A stretch of DNA of 64,000 bases, from positions 124,001 through 188,000 of the forward strand of contig NZ_JAGSYI010000003.1 in the NCBI RefSeq assembly GCF_025685625.1, written 5' to 3'. How positions within the stretch are numbered: the stretch's first letter is position 1; the number at the start of each line of letters is the position of its first letter. The notes below the pieces were generated by a model, which searched no databases, was not told the origin of the DNA, and saw only the letters and a program-made list of their open reading frames with translations. Of this stretch, positions 19,594-27,578 are shown piece after piece. A program made the translations under genes and the position numbers. The stretch comes from Acidicapsa acidisoli. GTDB lineage: Bacteria; Acidobacteriota; Terriglobia; Terriglobales; Acidobacteriaceae.

Positions 19594-19998
19594 GAGCTGG
19601 TCCCGTTTCGGGAACTTCTACCGTTAGCCAAGCCTCATCAGCCTGAGTTCGACTCCGAAATGTGTCGTATCGAGGGGTGGAGCGTCCGCACACTCCACGA
19701 ACCGCCTACTTCAATCAGGAGTTTCTAAGAGAGACTCTAGCTCAGGAAAGCAGAGTTATCTCAAGTTCAGAGAGACGGAAGCGCGAGCAGACGCCCAGAG
19801 TTTACTCTTTCTGTCGAGGACACTCGCGCTGGGACACCTTTTACTCATTTGAAATCAAAACCTTGCATCCGTTGCAGGTGTTCACGCATCTTCAGGGAAG
19901 CTTGATTTCGCGCCGAGTTTTGGGACACAATTCCAGAAAGAGTTATCGAAGAGCAATAGCTCTCGCGGCAATTCGATCCTGATTTTCTGATTGTTGGT

Positions 19999-20043
19999 GA
20001 GTTGGCAACTCCTATGCCGAGATTCCGTTGAGGAGACCGTCTC
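19999..20043. promoter_or_regulatory. Two short dyads upstream of the S24-like regulator
   Basis: GAGTT-GGC-AACTC (19999-20011) and GAGAC-C-GTCTC (20033-20043) lie directly upstream of the GTG start at 20047. The second overlaps the ribosome site. Dyads at this position suit autoregulation by the downstream helix-turn-helix protein; this is inference. Confidence 0.35.
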
Positions 20044-20046
20044 ATT

Positions 20047-21606
20047 GTGTACAAACCTGTCCCCCGTGGTGAAATTGCAGACGCACTCATTCATCTCCGC
20101 GAGTTGTTCCGGCAACGCAATCCTTCCAACGAGAGGGAGCACCTAACGCATGAACGGCGGGAGATCGTTACCAAGAACTTGTTGTCAAACCTGTTCCGTA
20201 CCAAAGAACATCCCACGCTTCATGCTGTGCTGGAGTTGGCGGACATCTTCTCGTTAACCGTCGACGGAGCACACCGGCTTTTCGGCTATGACCTCGAAGA
20301 AATTCGCGAATACGACTTCCGGTTAAACGGCGGGCGCACTCACATCGTCGAGTCGTATCCATTTGGGCGCGATCTCTTGATTGACCTCCCCGTGCGTTTA
20401 GGAGGCCGCGAGGTGTTCGGCTGGAATGCGATGCTGCATGACCTGGTCCAGGAATGGCAAACCGATATCCCGATCCGTGCTTTAGAAGAGGAGGGATGGG
20501 ATCGGCCCGGCGCATTTTACGTGCATGTCGGAACCGAAGACAGCCTCGGCTCCAGCCTTCCTCCAGGAGCGGTCGCGCTGGTCGAGTCGATCTCGGAAGA
20601 GGAGCAACAGCGTCCCAACCCAAGGGCAATCTACCTGCTGCAATACGGCAACGGGTACCGTTGCAGCCGTTGCGTGGTAACGCGAGGGAAACTGCTGTTG
20701 CTGGTCTCCGCCAGAAGCTACACGGGCCCACAGGAGTTTTCTTATCCGGGACAAGTACGCATTGCAGGCCGGATACGAGTCTTCGCTCTCAGTCTTCCTC
20801 TTCCGGAGTATCCGCTTTTGCGTTCCTTGCCGTTGTCATCGCAAGGCGCGCCTTTGGTTCTGCCTTGGGAGCATTCTTCGTTGGATAGATTGTTTGCAGC
20901 CAAACACCTGCGTTTCCAAAGATCGAGACAAGACGATCCGCTGGTTCGGAAGATTCTGGAGGACGTATTTCACACCACGTTCAGTCGGCGGACGGAGCGG
21001 CGTTACCGATCCCCCACGCTCTCGCAGCCTCATGTCGATACGCTCATTCAGTTAACAGTGATGAATGTCGCGCGATATACGGACTCTCTACGTGCCAAGC
21101 GCTCGTTGACTTCAGACCTGGGGCGTTTTTCTCTCGAAGCGCTTCTCAACGCGAGGCATCTCGCCGATATGCCAAACAGATCTCCCAGAGCACAGTTCCC
21201 TACGCCGGGAGATATTTGGGAGGATAGGCGCAAGGAGTTCGTAGAATGGCCGACGCTGTTGTCCTCGAAATTTCCGCAGCTGCGGTCGTGGAGCGGGAAG
21301 GTGATCCGCCTGGCACAGGGTAACGCCATCCGAGGCATCGAACCATCGCTCTCGCCTGGATCGCTGATGGTGCTCGACGAACTTTCAGGCATTCCCGATC
21401 TAGAAAAGGAAGCGAAGAAAACAGGTTGGAGTCGGTCTCTTTACGCACTTCGACGCGGCGCGGATTTTCTGTGCGGTCATCTCGACAAGGACGGTAATCA
21501 ATTTGCGCTGCTTTCGAATCCTCCCAGCGGGGGACCGCCTGTCCTGTTCGGAGCTGAAGAATTTATTCAATTGAGCCGGGTTGCCGGTGTCGCGGTTCCT
21601 GTATAA
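20047..21606 (+). CDS. Helix-turn-helix protein with S24-like domains
   Basis: This 519-residue protein begins with a helical, Xre-like region (about residues 10-90, with LELADIFSLTVDGAHRLFGY). Two segments follow that resemble LexA/S24 beta folds: about 165-235 (YVHVGTEDSLGSSLPPGAVA) and about 415-510 (IRLAQGNAIRGIEPSLSPGS, LYALRRGADFLCGHL). I cannot identify a confident Ser-Lys autoprotease dyad, so cleavage activity is unproven. It starts with GTG after GAGGAGACC. It lies 226 bases upstream of the lasso-type PqqD gene on the same strand and could regulate that cluster or be unrelated. The size and duplicated S24-like layout are unusual. Confidence 0.5.
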   Translation: MYKPVPRGEIADALIHLRELFRQRNPSNEREHLTHERREIVTKNLLSNLFRTKEHPTLHAVLELADIFSLTVDGAHRLFGYDLEEIREYDFRLNGGRTHIVESYPFGRDLLIDLPVRLGGREVFGWNAMLHDLVQEWQTDIPIRALEEEGWDRPGAFYVHVGTEDSLGSSLPPGAVALVESISEEEQQRPNPRAIYLLQYGNGYRCSRCVVTRGKLLLLVSARSYTGPQEFSYPGQVRIAGRIRVFALSLPLPEYPLLRSLPLSSQGAPLVLPWEHSSLDRLFAAKHLRFQRSRQDDPLVRKILEDVFHTTFSRRTERRYRSPTLSQPHVDTLIQLTVMNVARYTDSLRAKRSLTSDLGRFSLEALLNARHLADMPNRSPRAQFPTPGDIWEDRRKEFVEWPTLLSSKFPQLRSWSGKVIRLAQGNAIRGIEPSLSPGSLMVLDELSGIPDLEKEAKKTGWSRSLYALRRGADFLCGHLDKDGNQFALLSNPPSGGPPVLFGAEEFIQLSRVAGVAVPV

Positions 21607-21637
21607 ACTCGGCGTGCCAATGCGGTGGAGAAACACT

Positions 21638-21735
21638 GTAAATTTGGCCACCGTCTTTCCCTATCGCCAACCAAATGAGGCGAATGCTGAATCACACAGC
21701 ACTCATGTTTCTCCGCCTAAGAGTAAGTTTGGCCA
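21638..21735 (+). repeat. Two GTAARTTTGGCCA direct repeats before the lasso-type genes
   Basis: GTAAATTTGGCCA (21638-21650) and GTAAGTTTGGCCA (21723-21735) differ at one base and lie 85 bases apart (start to start) in the 226-base gap upstream of the PqqD-like gene. They may be regulator sites. No convincing lasso precursor was found in this gap. Confidence 0.4.
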
Positions 21736-21832
21736 TAATGCCGATTCCTCCGTGCAATTCATGTTTTCGGCGTTAAGCTCACTCTCATTGCTGTGATGGT
21801 GCACCGACGACCGACATCCAGAGGGAGCCACA

Positions 21833-22087
21833 ATGGCCGAGGCAAATCCTAATTTCCATTCGGTAGTTGACCAGGATGGCGCTGCCATCCTAGATATCGA
21901 TCGTGGCCTGATCTCTACACTCAATCCCACTGGAGCCTATGTGTGGCAACGGTTGGAGAATGGCGAATCCCTCGCGACGATCATTGCCAATCTTGTGCGT
22001 GAGACTGGTGAAGAACACCTCGTCGTAGAAAAAGACGTACATGAGTTTGTGCAGGCACTCAGGGAAAACCATTTGGTGGCTCACTGA
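21833..22087 (+). CDS. PqqD-family RiPP recognition protein (lasso B1-like)
   Basis: This 84-residue protein has the PqqD fold signature: AILDIDRGLISTLNPTGAYV followed by WQRLENGESLATIIANLV and a C-terminal helix ending VQALRENHLVAH. In lasso-peptide clusters the split B1 protein is a PqqD-like recognition element that binds the precursor leader and hands it to the B2 protease. The gene sits at the head of a same-strand run with a phosphotransferase, a B2-type protease and a cyclase, which supports that role. Start ATG has GAGGGAGCC upstream. Confidence 0.85.
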   Translation: MAEANPNFHSVVDQDGAAILDIDRGLISTLNPTGAYVWQRLENGESLATIIANLVRETGEEHLVVEKDVHEFVQALRENHLVAH

Positions 22088-22102
22088 TTGCGGAGGTGCC
22101 GA

Positions 22103-23476
22103 ATGACACTCCAGGAAACAATTCTCGAAACAATCGAGTACAGGCTTGTTCTTGTGCAGCCTGAAACCCGCAAGATACTGGCGCTCGATTCAACCGGTGC
22201 TTGCCACCTGCCGACCGTACGCGTTCCGCCATGGACACGGCCAGCGGAGCAACTGTGTAAGGCAGCCAAGAACGCATGGGGTTTGCAAATCTTTGTGCTC
22301 GACCTGCTCATAGATGGGACCTCATCACCGAACTGCGCCGTCGCCGAAGTTCTATTCGCGAACCGCAGGACGGACTTGAAAGCGGTTCGGCTCGATATGA
22401 TTGAAGATTCCAAGTTAAACGAAGAGGAGAGAGTCCAGGTTGCAAAGGTGCTGTCCGATAAGACCGAAAGCCCATTGTCGAGGGTTGGTTGGATCGATCA
22501 AGCGATCCTATGGATTGAAACTGATACCGGGAAAAAGCTTGCGTCGAGAAGCGGCATCGAGCAATACAATGCAGGCTTCGCATTTTCGCTCATCCGCTTT
22601 CGCACCGAAGATGACTGGCACTATTGGTTGAAGGCGACAGGGGAGCCAAATGCTCACGAGTTCGCAATCACTCGTCTCCTGTCAGAGCTGGGAGGAGCCT
22701 ATCTGCCGGAGATGATCTCTTCCCGGTCCGAGTGGAACGCGTGGCTGATGTCGGGCGAAACGAATCCGGTCACGGAACTGCCGAGCAATCCGCTCGAACT
22801 CTTCCGACTGTTGGGGGATGCCGTCGAGTCCATGGCAGAGCTTCAAATGCGGACACACGGGCGCGGCGTTGATCTGCTCAAGGCCGGAGCCTACGATCAA
22901 GGCATCGGAGTCTTTCGCGGGCATTCCGAGGAGCTATTCGAATATATCGGCGAATCGATGGCCTCACAGACTTCGACGAAAGCAGCGCGTCTCGACAAGA
23001 CCCGCCTCCAGGAAATTCGGAGCATCTTTGAAGCCGTCTGCTGCCGTGTGGAGGAACTCGACTTTCCTGAAACGATCGTGCACGGAGACATGAATGGCGG
23101 CAACATCCTGACAGGTTGCGGGCACTGCCAGTTCATCGATTGGTGCGAGGCGTATGTCGGCAATCCCCTCATCACTTTCCAGCATCTGCTGCTGTTCAAC
23201 AGAATCGAGAATCCGGAACTTAAGGATTTCGTGACCGCCGTCCTGAAAGACAGGTACAGAAATGTATGGCTTGCCGCGTGTGATCCGACAGCAATAGACG
23301 AAGGGTTTCTCTATATGCCCATGATCGCCGTTGCCTCGTCACTCTACGGCAGAGGAAATTGGCTAGACAGTTCCACTCGCAATGCTTCTCATCGCCAGAA
23401 ATACGCGAGGAACCTTGCGCGCCATATGGATCAGGCGGCAAGAGATCCGGAGTTACTTGAAGCATTGGGTTTTTGA
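22103..23476 (+). CDS. APH-type phosphotransferase in lasso cluster
   Basis: This 457-residue protein ends with an aminoglycoside-phosphotransferase-like kinase domain. The catalytic loop HGDMNGGNIL and the metal-binding FIDWCEAYVGNP are clearly present (about residues 325-355). The N-terminal 150 residues are a separate module (LVLVQPETRKILALDSTGAC, WGLQIFVLDLL) that I do not recognise with certainty; it has a NUDIX-like feel. The start at 22103 is preferred over the in-frame TTG at 22088 because GCGGAGGTG lies just upstream. Kinases in some lasso clusters phosphorylate the peptide; whether this one acts on the peptide or on a small molecule is unknown. It lies between the B1 and B2 genes. 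Confidence 0.7.
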   Translation: MTLQETILETIEYRLVLVQPETRKILALDSTGACHLPTVRVPPWTRPAEQLCKAAKNAWGLQIFVLDLLIDGTSSPNCAVAEVLFANRRTDLKAVRLDMIEDSKLNEEERVQVAKVLSDKTESPLSRVGWIDQAILWIETDTGKKLASRSGIEQYNAGFAFSLIRFRTEDDWHYWLKATGEPNAHEFAITRLLSELGGAYLPEMISSRSEWNAWLMSGETNPVTELPSNPLELFRLLGDAVESMAELQMRTHGRGVDLLKAGAYDQGIGVFRGHSEELFEYIGESMASQTSTKAARLDKTRLQEIRSIFEAVCCRVEELDFPETIVHGDMNGGNILTGCGHCQFIDWCEAYVGNPLITFQHLLLFNRIENPELKDFVTAVLKDRYRNVWLAACDPTAIDEGFLYMPMIAVASSLYGRGNWLDSSTRNASHRQKYARNLARHMDQAARDPELLEALGF

Positions 23477-23558
23477 AGCAGATGCAATCTGGTATATGAC
23501 TCACACCTGATGGAAAGAGCCACGGGCTTGCGGAGATCTGCGCGGCAAGGAGTGTGCT

Positions 23559-23933
23559 GTGAAAAGAATGGTCCTTGAAAGCTGGCTAATGCTGTTCTAT
23601 TTCGATTGTGTCATGCGGTTCCGTGACTTCAAACGGCTGCACACAGTTGTTCGCGAACAGACCGTTCATGCTGTTGCTAGGACCGAGGTCACCAGCGAGC
23701 AACTCTGTCATGCGGTCGATCTCGCATGTGTCTTCTACTTCAAGCGCGTGCAATGTCTGCAACGGTCGGCTGCAGCGGCTGTGGTATTGCGCCGCCGCGG
23801 GTGGGAGGCAGAGATGGTGATCGGCGCACAGTTGTTGCCATTTCTTTCGCACGCTTGGGTAGAGATCGACGGACGTGTAGTGAACGACAAGCCCTACGTA
23901 ACCGAAATCTTCCATGTGCTGGAACGCTGTTGA
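23559..23933 (+). CDS. Lasso-peptide B2 protease (transglutaminase-like)
   Basis: This 124-residue protein matches lasso B2 (PF13471) leader peptidases. Cys66 lies in RVQCLQRSAAAAVVLRRRG, His98 in LSHAWVEIDG, and candidate Asp104 or Asp110 follows, giving the Cys-His-Asp triad. B2 cleaves the leader from the precursor before ring closure. It uses a GTG start with AAGGAG six bases upstream and lies 13 bases before the cyclase gene, so the two are co-transcribed. The gene itself appears intact. Confidence 0.85.
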   Translation: MKRMVLESWLMLFYFDCVMRFRDFKRLHTVVREQTVHAVARTEVTSEQLCHAVDLACVFYFKRVQCLQRSAAAAVVLRRRGWEAEMVIGAQLLPFLSHAWVEIDGRVVNDKPYVTEIFHVLERC

Positions 23934-23946
23934 GTGAGGGTTTGCC

Positions 23947-25050
23947 ATGAGCATCATCTTCGGGTTGCTGAAAGAACGGAATGAGACGGTCTCCGAATCG
24001 GAATTGCTGCGTGCCTCAGTTGTCACCGAATGCTACGCGACTGGCCCAGGTCACACGTATGTGAAAGGCCGGCTTGGCATGGGCTTGCAGCCCTACTTCA
24101 GCCATCAGCGCTCCGAATTTGAACTTCGGCCTCTTGCAGATAGTCATCGTCGGGTGGTCAGCTTCGATGGTCGCTTGGACAACTACAAAGAATTGATAAC
24201 CGAACTCGCTCTGTCCAATGCCGATCAACTCGATTCGCGGATTGTCCTTGCCGCATTCGACCGCTGGGGCGAAGAGTGCTTCTCCCGCCTCGTCGGTGAC
24301 TGGGCTTTAGCACTGTGGTCTGAAGGGGATCAATCGCTCTATCTTGCCAGGGATCACGCGGGAGCCAGAACGCTCTACGTTCGTCAGGAGCACGGAGCCC
24401 TACATTGGTCCACGCACCTCGATACCTTTGGAGCCTTCGGTACTGAACTGTGCCTCGCGGACGAGTATGTGGCCCGTTATCTCGCTTTCGTACCGATGCG
24501 TGAAGTGACTCCGTACAAGGGCGTATCGTCTGTACTTCCGGGGCACTATGCAACTTTTCGCAATGGAGCGATCTCATGCCGTGCTCATTGGAACGCGATC
24601 GTTCGAACCACGACTCGCCACAAAAGCGACGAGGAGTATGAAGCCCACTTTCTGTCCTTGTTCCAACAATCGGTTGAGCGGCGCACTGGACCTGGCGCAC
24701 CGATTCTCGCGCAACTGAGCGGCGGGATGGACTCAACATCGATCGTGTGCATGTCGTCCTCACGGAGCAAAACGCATGAGTTCAAGATCAATGCGCTTGT
24801 GAAGGCGCTCGCTGAATCCCACAGGCAGTTCAAAGACCCGATCGTCGGCAGTCAGGATGATGATGTTGCGCGTAGAGTCCAGTATCGCCGAGCAAATCTC
24901 ACAGTGGTCAAGGTGCTTTTGCACCGTGACACGTATCTCCTCGGGAAGCGCTCCGTCGATAAAATCAGAGATGTAGTTCCAAACATGCTTGCAGTCTATA
25001 ACCATGGGAGCAACCTCCTCTTCGGCGTTCGATTTACTGTCCTTAGCTGA
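23947..25050 (+). pseudogene. Lasso cyclase (asparagine-synthetase-like), C-terminally truncated
   Basis: The protein begins with an AsnB-like amidotransferase domain (MSIIFGLLKERNE; the catalytic Cys2 of true glutaminases is absent, as in many lasso cyclases). It then enters the ATP-pyrophosphatase domain at LSGGMDSTSIVCMS, the PP-loop. Homology stops there, at about 24755. The remaining frame to 25050 lies antisense to the anti-sigma gene and resembles nothing. A working cyclase is about 600 residues with the full synthetase domain, so ring closure cannot occur with this copy. The break joins the cluster to a convergent sigma/anti-sigma operon, implying a deletion or rearrangement. Confidence 0.85.
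24760..25005 (-). CDS. Zinc-finger anti-sigma factor (zf-HC2)
   Basis: This 81-residue protein has the anti-sigma zinc motif H-x3-C-x2-C (KHLDHCEICSAIL, about residues 30-42) and the upstream MVIDCKHVWNYISDFIDG. There is no transmembrane helix, so it acts in the cytoplasm, probably releasing its sigma partner when zinc thiols are oxidised or bound by metal. Its start overlaps the sigma gene by 10 bases. Its 3' end abuts the breakpoint of the truncated lasso cyclase, so a few C-terminal residues may have been lost. Confidence 0.8.
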   Translation of the reverse strand: MVIDCKHVWNYISDFIDGALPEEIRVTVQKHLDHCEICSAILDSTRNIIILTADDRVFELPVGFSERLHKRIDLELMRFAP

Positions 25051-25628
25051 GGGGCCAGTTGCTTTTGTAGTATCAAATGCGCTCGATGCAATCGGACCTT
25101 GACGCTCGGGATACTGATTTTCAGTGCTTCCGCCGCTTCGTTGATCGAGAGTTCCTCAACATCCCGCAGAAGGAAGACCTCCCGATAGATATCGGGAAGT
25201 CGGTCAACGGCCTGCTGAATCAACTTTCGGACCTCGTCCCGTTCAATGGCCTCGGAGGGTATTTCGTGCCAATCCCGTAACAAGGCGGGTGACAAGCCGT
25301 TGCCCTCGTCCGGCAATTGATCAAGAGACTCCATTCGAACCAAGACCTGCCGGCGCAAACGGGTTCTCGCTTCGTTGAGCGTGATGCTGATGAGCCACGT
25401 ACTGAACTTTGACTCGGCGCGAAATGAAGAAAGTTTCCGGAACGCTCTGACGATGGCTTCCTGCGCGACGTCTTCAGCATCCGTTTCGTTCTTCATATAC
25501 GACAGAGCCATGACGTAGACGCTACGTTCGTAGGGACGGATCAACTCGTGATAGAGCTGAATATCTCCCGCAAGAATAGCGGCTATCATTTCAGGTTCTG
25601 GGCGATTCATCACTTGAGGCACTTTCAC
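24996..25628 (-). CDS. ECF-family RNA polymerase sigma factor
   Basis: This 210-residue ECF sigma factor has region 2 (YHELIRPYERSVYVMALSYM, DAEDVAQEAIVRAFRKL, FSTWLISITLNEARTRLRR) and region 4 (LPDIYREVFLLRDVEELSIN, IPSVKVRLHRAHLILQ). Its gene is translationally coupled to DoxX upstream (4-base overlap) and to the zf-HC2 anti-sigma gene downstream. The start is GTG 25628, with ATG 25610 as alternative. Eight nearby promoter-like motifs TGTAAC-N17-KTCNNAY, including one in front of this operon and none seen elsewhere in the window, are the best candidates for its regulon. Caulobacter SigF, an ECF factor that controls bufferin genes, offers a precedent. Confidence 0.9.
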   Translation of the reverse strand: MKVPQVMNRPEPEMIAAILAGDIQLYHELIRPYERSVYVMALSYMKNETDAEDVAQEAIVRAFRKLSSFRAESKFSTWLISITLNEARTRLRRQVLVRMESLDQLPDEGNGLSPALLRDWHEIPSEAIERDEVRKLIQQAVDRLPDIYREVFLLRDVEELSINEAAEALKISIPSVKVRLHRAHLILQKQLAPQLRTVNRTPKRRLLPWL

Positions 25629-26092
25629 TGCTCAACAGCTTTCAGCCGTCTCGCAATGTATGTGTCGACGGCAAAGTAACCTGCCCCAAAGATCAGAACC
25701 ATCAGAGACGCAAACAGAAAGGTATAGGGATCAGCGACGTAAAATTTCCCCGGGTCTGAGAAGATCGCGGAGAGCGCCTCTCGGTCGGCGGTCCAATACG
25801 CCACGAACATATTGCATGCCAACAGAAGTGCTATCGGGCGCGAGCACAGGCCCAGGATTAAGAGGATACCGCCGACGAACTCCAGCATCGAGACACAAGG
25901 GGCTGCGATACCGGGAAGCGGAATATTAAGACTGGCGAAGAAGCCTGTAATTTTCGCAAGGTTATGTAATTTGCCCCATCCCGTCTGAGCGAACTGAAAT
26001 CCCCAGTAGAGACGAACGAGCAGGAGCATCGGGGATTGAAGGGACGAAAACGCCGATGCAAGACGGCGATACAGGACAAACAGAGGGCTCAT
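25625..26092 (-). CDS. DoxX-family membrane protein
   Basis: The protein is about 155 residues with four transmembrane helices and the DoxX signature: LLVRLYWGFQFAQTGWGKLH, then FVGGILLILGLCSRPIALLL and a C-terminal helix. DoxX proteins are found with thiol and metal stress systems and are frequent partners of bufferin loci. ATG 26092 is chosen because GAGGAA precedes it; an upstream in-frame start at 26131 has no ribosome site. It is the first gene of the DoxX-sigma-anti-sigma operon and overlaps the sigma gene by 4 bases. Confidence 0.88.
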   Translation of the reverse strand: MSPLFVLYRRLASAFSSLQSPMLLLVRLYWGFQFAQTGWGKLHNLAKITGFFASLNIPLPGIAAPCVSMLEFVGGILLILGLCSRPIALLLACNMFVAYWTADREALSAIFSDPGKFYVADPYTFLFASLMVLIFGAGYFAVDTYIARRLKAVEQ

Positions 26093-26144
26093 CGTTTCCT
26101 CGCGCATGGCTCGCTGACTGACTGCGGGCACATTGTTTTGCCTC

Positions 26145-26175
26145 GTTAGAAACGCGGAGGTGCGATTTGGTTACA
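26145..26175 (-). promoter_or_regulatory. ECF-type promoter of the DoxX-sigma operon
   Basis: On the minus strand, TGTAAC (26175-26170) is followed after 18 bases by TTCTAAC (26151-26145). It has the same -35 as seven other sites nearby and a matching -10, but one extra spacer base. It implies autoregulation of the sigma operon. Confidence 0.55.
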
Positions 26176-26196
26176 GGGGTCTTTTCGTGCGAACTG

Positions 26197-26226
26197 TGTA
26201 ACTGTTTCAACGCTCGCACGTCAGAT
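26197..26226 (+). promoter_or_regulatory. ECF-type promoter of the DUF1223 gene
   Basis: TGTAAC (26197-26202), 17 bases, GTCAGAT (26220-26226). It is identical in both boxes and in spacing to the sites at 31938 and 33571. It lies 27 bases before the DUF1223 start and is divergent from the sigma operon promoter. Confidence 0.7.
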
Positions 26227-26253
26227 GTTCACCGTCTGGCTGGAGGTACTCTC

Positions 26254-27033
26254 ATGCAGATCCGTTTCGTTTATGCAGTCTCGATTGCTCTCCTGGCTGC
26301 CCCATTAAAGCCGCATGCCGCTGCTCCTGATAGTTCGGGGAGCACAGCGCCTTCGTCTGTCGCAATCGTTGAGCTCTTTACTTCAGAGGGATGTTCGAGC
26401 TGTCCGCCAGCCGACTCACTGCTGCGGCAGATCAATTTGAAGCAGACAGATGCCGGGCAACTCATCATCGGTATCAGCGAGCATGTAACGTACTGGAACG
26501 ATCTCGGCTGGAAAGATCCGTACTCCTCGCCCACGTTTACGGAAAGGCAGAGCGCTTACGCGTCCCGCCTATCCTCTGAGGGTTCATACACGCCCCAGAT
26601 GGTTCTGAACGGTCGCGACCAGTTTGTCAGGAGCGATGGGTCTGCGCTTGAACGGGCCCTGCGCGACGACACTCGAAGAGAGCATGTGGCGCTCCACATC
26701 GTCTCCTCCACGAATAGTTCCGATGGAGTCGATGTGAGATTCTCAGTGGCCGGAAAGCCCTCAAAGCCATTCGAAATCATCGCCGTACTTGCTGACGATA
26801 CGGACCGCTCTAATGTCCTTCGCGGCGAAAACGGTGGAAGGCAACTCCAGCATGTCTCCGTCGCTCGCTCTCTGACGCGCGTGGCCACGCTTCGGGATGA
26901 CGGAGAGCAATCTGTGCACGTTTCTCTCCCGGGAGGGTTTGCGACGAACGGCTCCGCAGGCCATCACCTGATTCTCTTCGCCCAGGAGCCGCACCAGGGA
27001 GCAATCCTCGGAGCGGCCACCATGCCTCTTTGA
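26254..27033 (+). CDS. DUF1223 secreted thioredoxin-like protein
   Basis: This protein of about 259 residues has a signal peptide (MQIRFVYAVSIALLAAPLKP) and a DUF1223 thioredoxin-like domain with VELFTSEGCSSCPPADSLL, giving a CSSC redox motif near residue 49. GISEHVTYWNDLGWKDPYSS and YTPQMVLNGRDQFVRSD, other family blocks, are intact. It should act in the periplasm on thiols or metal-bound cysteines. The ATG at 26254 follows GGAGGT; the longer frame from 26167 would start inside its own promoter. It stands between the sigma operon and the bufferin operon and has a sigma-type promoter 27 bases upstream. Confidence 0.87.
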   Translation: MQIRFVYAVSIALLAAPLKPHAAAPDSSGSTAPSSVAIVELFTSEGCSSCPPADSLLRQINLKQTDAGQLIIGISEHVTYWNDLGWKDPYSSPTFTERQSAYASRLSSEGSYTPQMVLNGRDQFVRSDGSALERALRDDTRREHVALHIVSSTNSSDGVDVRFSVAGKPSKPFEIIAVLADDTDRSNVLRGENGGRQLQHVSVARSLTRVATLRDDGEQSVHVSLPGGFATNGSAGHHLILFAQEPHQGAILGAATMPL

Positions 27034-27049
27034 GAAAAGAGAGGCGCAA

Positions 27050-27079
27050 TGTAACTATCCTTCTCCTCGTGCTTCAAAC
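27050..27079 (+). promoter_or_regulatory. ECF-type promoter of the bufferin operon
   Basis: TGTAAC (27050-27055), 17 bases, TTCAAAC (27073-27079). Spacing and the -35 box match the other sites exactly and the -10 fits KTCNNAY. The leader to the precursor start would be about 110 bases. Confidence 0.55.
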
Positions 27080-27199
27080 TGGCGGATCGGTAGGGGCACT
27101 CACTGAGGTTCGAATGCACTCATCCGGGCCAATCGCTCCATTTCGTAACCCATTTTCTGTGGCATAGGGTCTATGCCCAACCGAAGAAAGGAACTCTTC

Positions 27200-27499
27200 A
27201 TGAAGAGCACCAACGTTAACAGCCTCGTCCTTGCGGCGGCCTTCGCCGGCCTTCTCGGCGGCACTTCCGCACGTCTCAACGCCCAGCCGGTCTCGGGTCA
27301 ATCCACAACCGCCGCAAGCTCCTCCGCCTTCGCAGGTGTCATGGTCGCAGCTGACCAGAAGGACCTGCCCAAGCACGCCTGCAAGGGCCAGAACGACTGC
27401 AAGGGCCAGGGCGGCGGCGACAAGAAGCATGCCGGCAAGAACGCCTGCAAGGGTCAGGGCGCCTGCGCCACCGACGGTTCCAAACCCCCTAAGAACTAA
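27200..27499 (+). CDS. bufA2: Bufferin-type precursor peptide (BufA2-like)
   Basis: This 99-residue secreted protein has a Sec-type signal (LVLAAAFAGLLGGTSARLNA). Its short mature part contains four cysteines (61, 67, 83, 89) arranged as two copies of ACKGQ-N/G-x-C in a Lys/Gly-rich context. This matches the BufA2 family of bufferins, periplasmic copper-binding RiPPs whose cysteines are converted by an MNIO enzyme. The maturase and its partner follow directly. The start at 27200 has AAAGGAA upstream. The gap to the maturase is 79 bases. It probably chelates copper in the periplasm under control of the nearby ECF factor. Confidence 0.82.
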   Translation: MKSTNVNSLVLAAAFAGLLGGTSARLNAQPVSGQSTTAASSSAFAGVMVAADQKDLPKHACKGQNDCKGQGGGDKKHAGKNACKGQGACATDGSKPPKN

Positions 27500-27578
27500 C
27501 CTCAACCGCGTGTAGGGGGTCCACTTTCTCAGGTGCCTCCTACACGGATTTCATGCTTCACTCAGCATCGGAGTACAT

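Noticed and set aside
19384-19728. A 114-codon frame in the gap after the TPR regulator
   Set aside because: No ribosome site, no recognisable domain, and it spans a perfect hairpin.
21620-21796. Small frame upstream of the PqqD-like gene as a lasso precursor
   Set aside because: It lacks a Thr at the penultimate leader position next to a plausible Gly/Ala/Ser-initiated core with an acidic residue at 7-9; composition is not precursor-like.
27074-27505. Long minus-strand frame opposite the bufferin precursor
   Set aside because: Val/Leu/Ala-rich antisense frame caused by the codon use of the real precursor; it also covers that operon's promoter.
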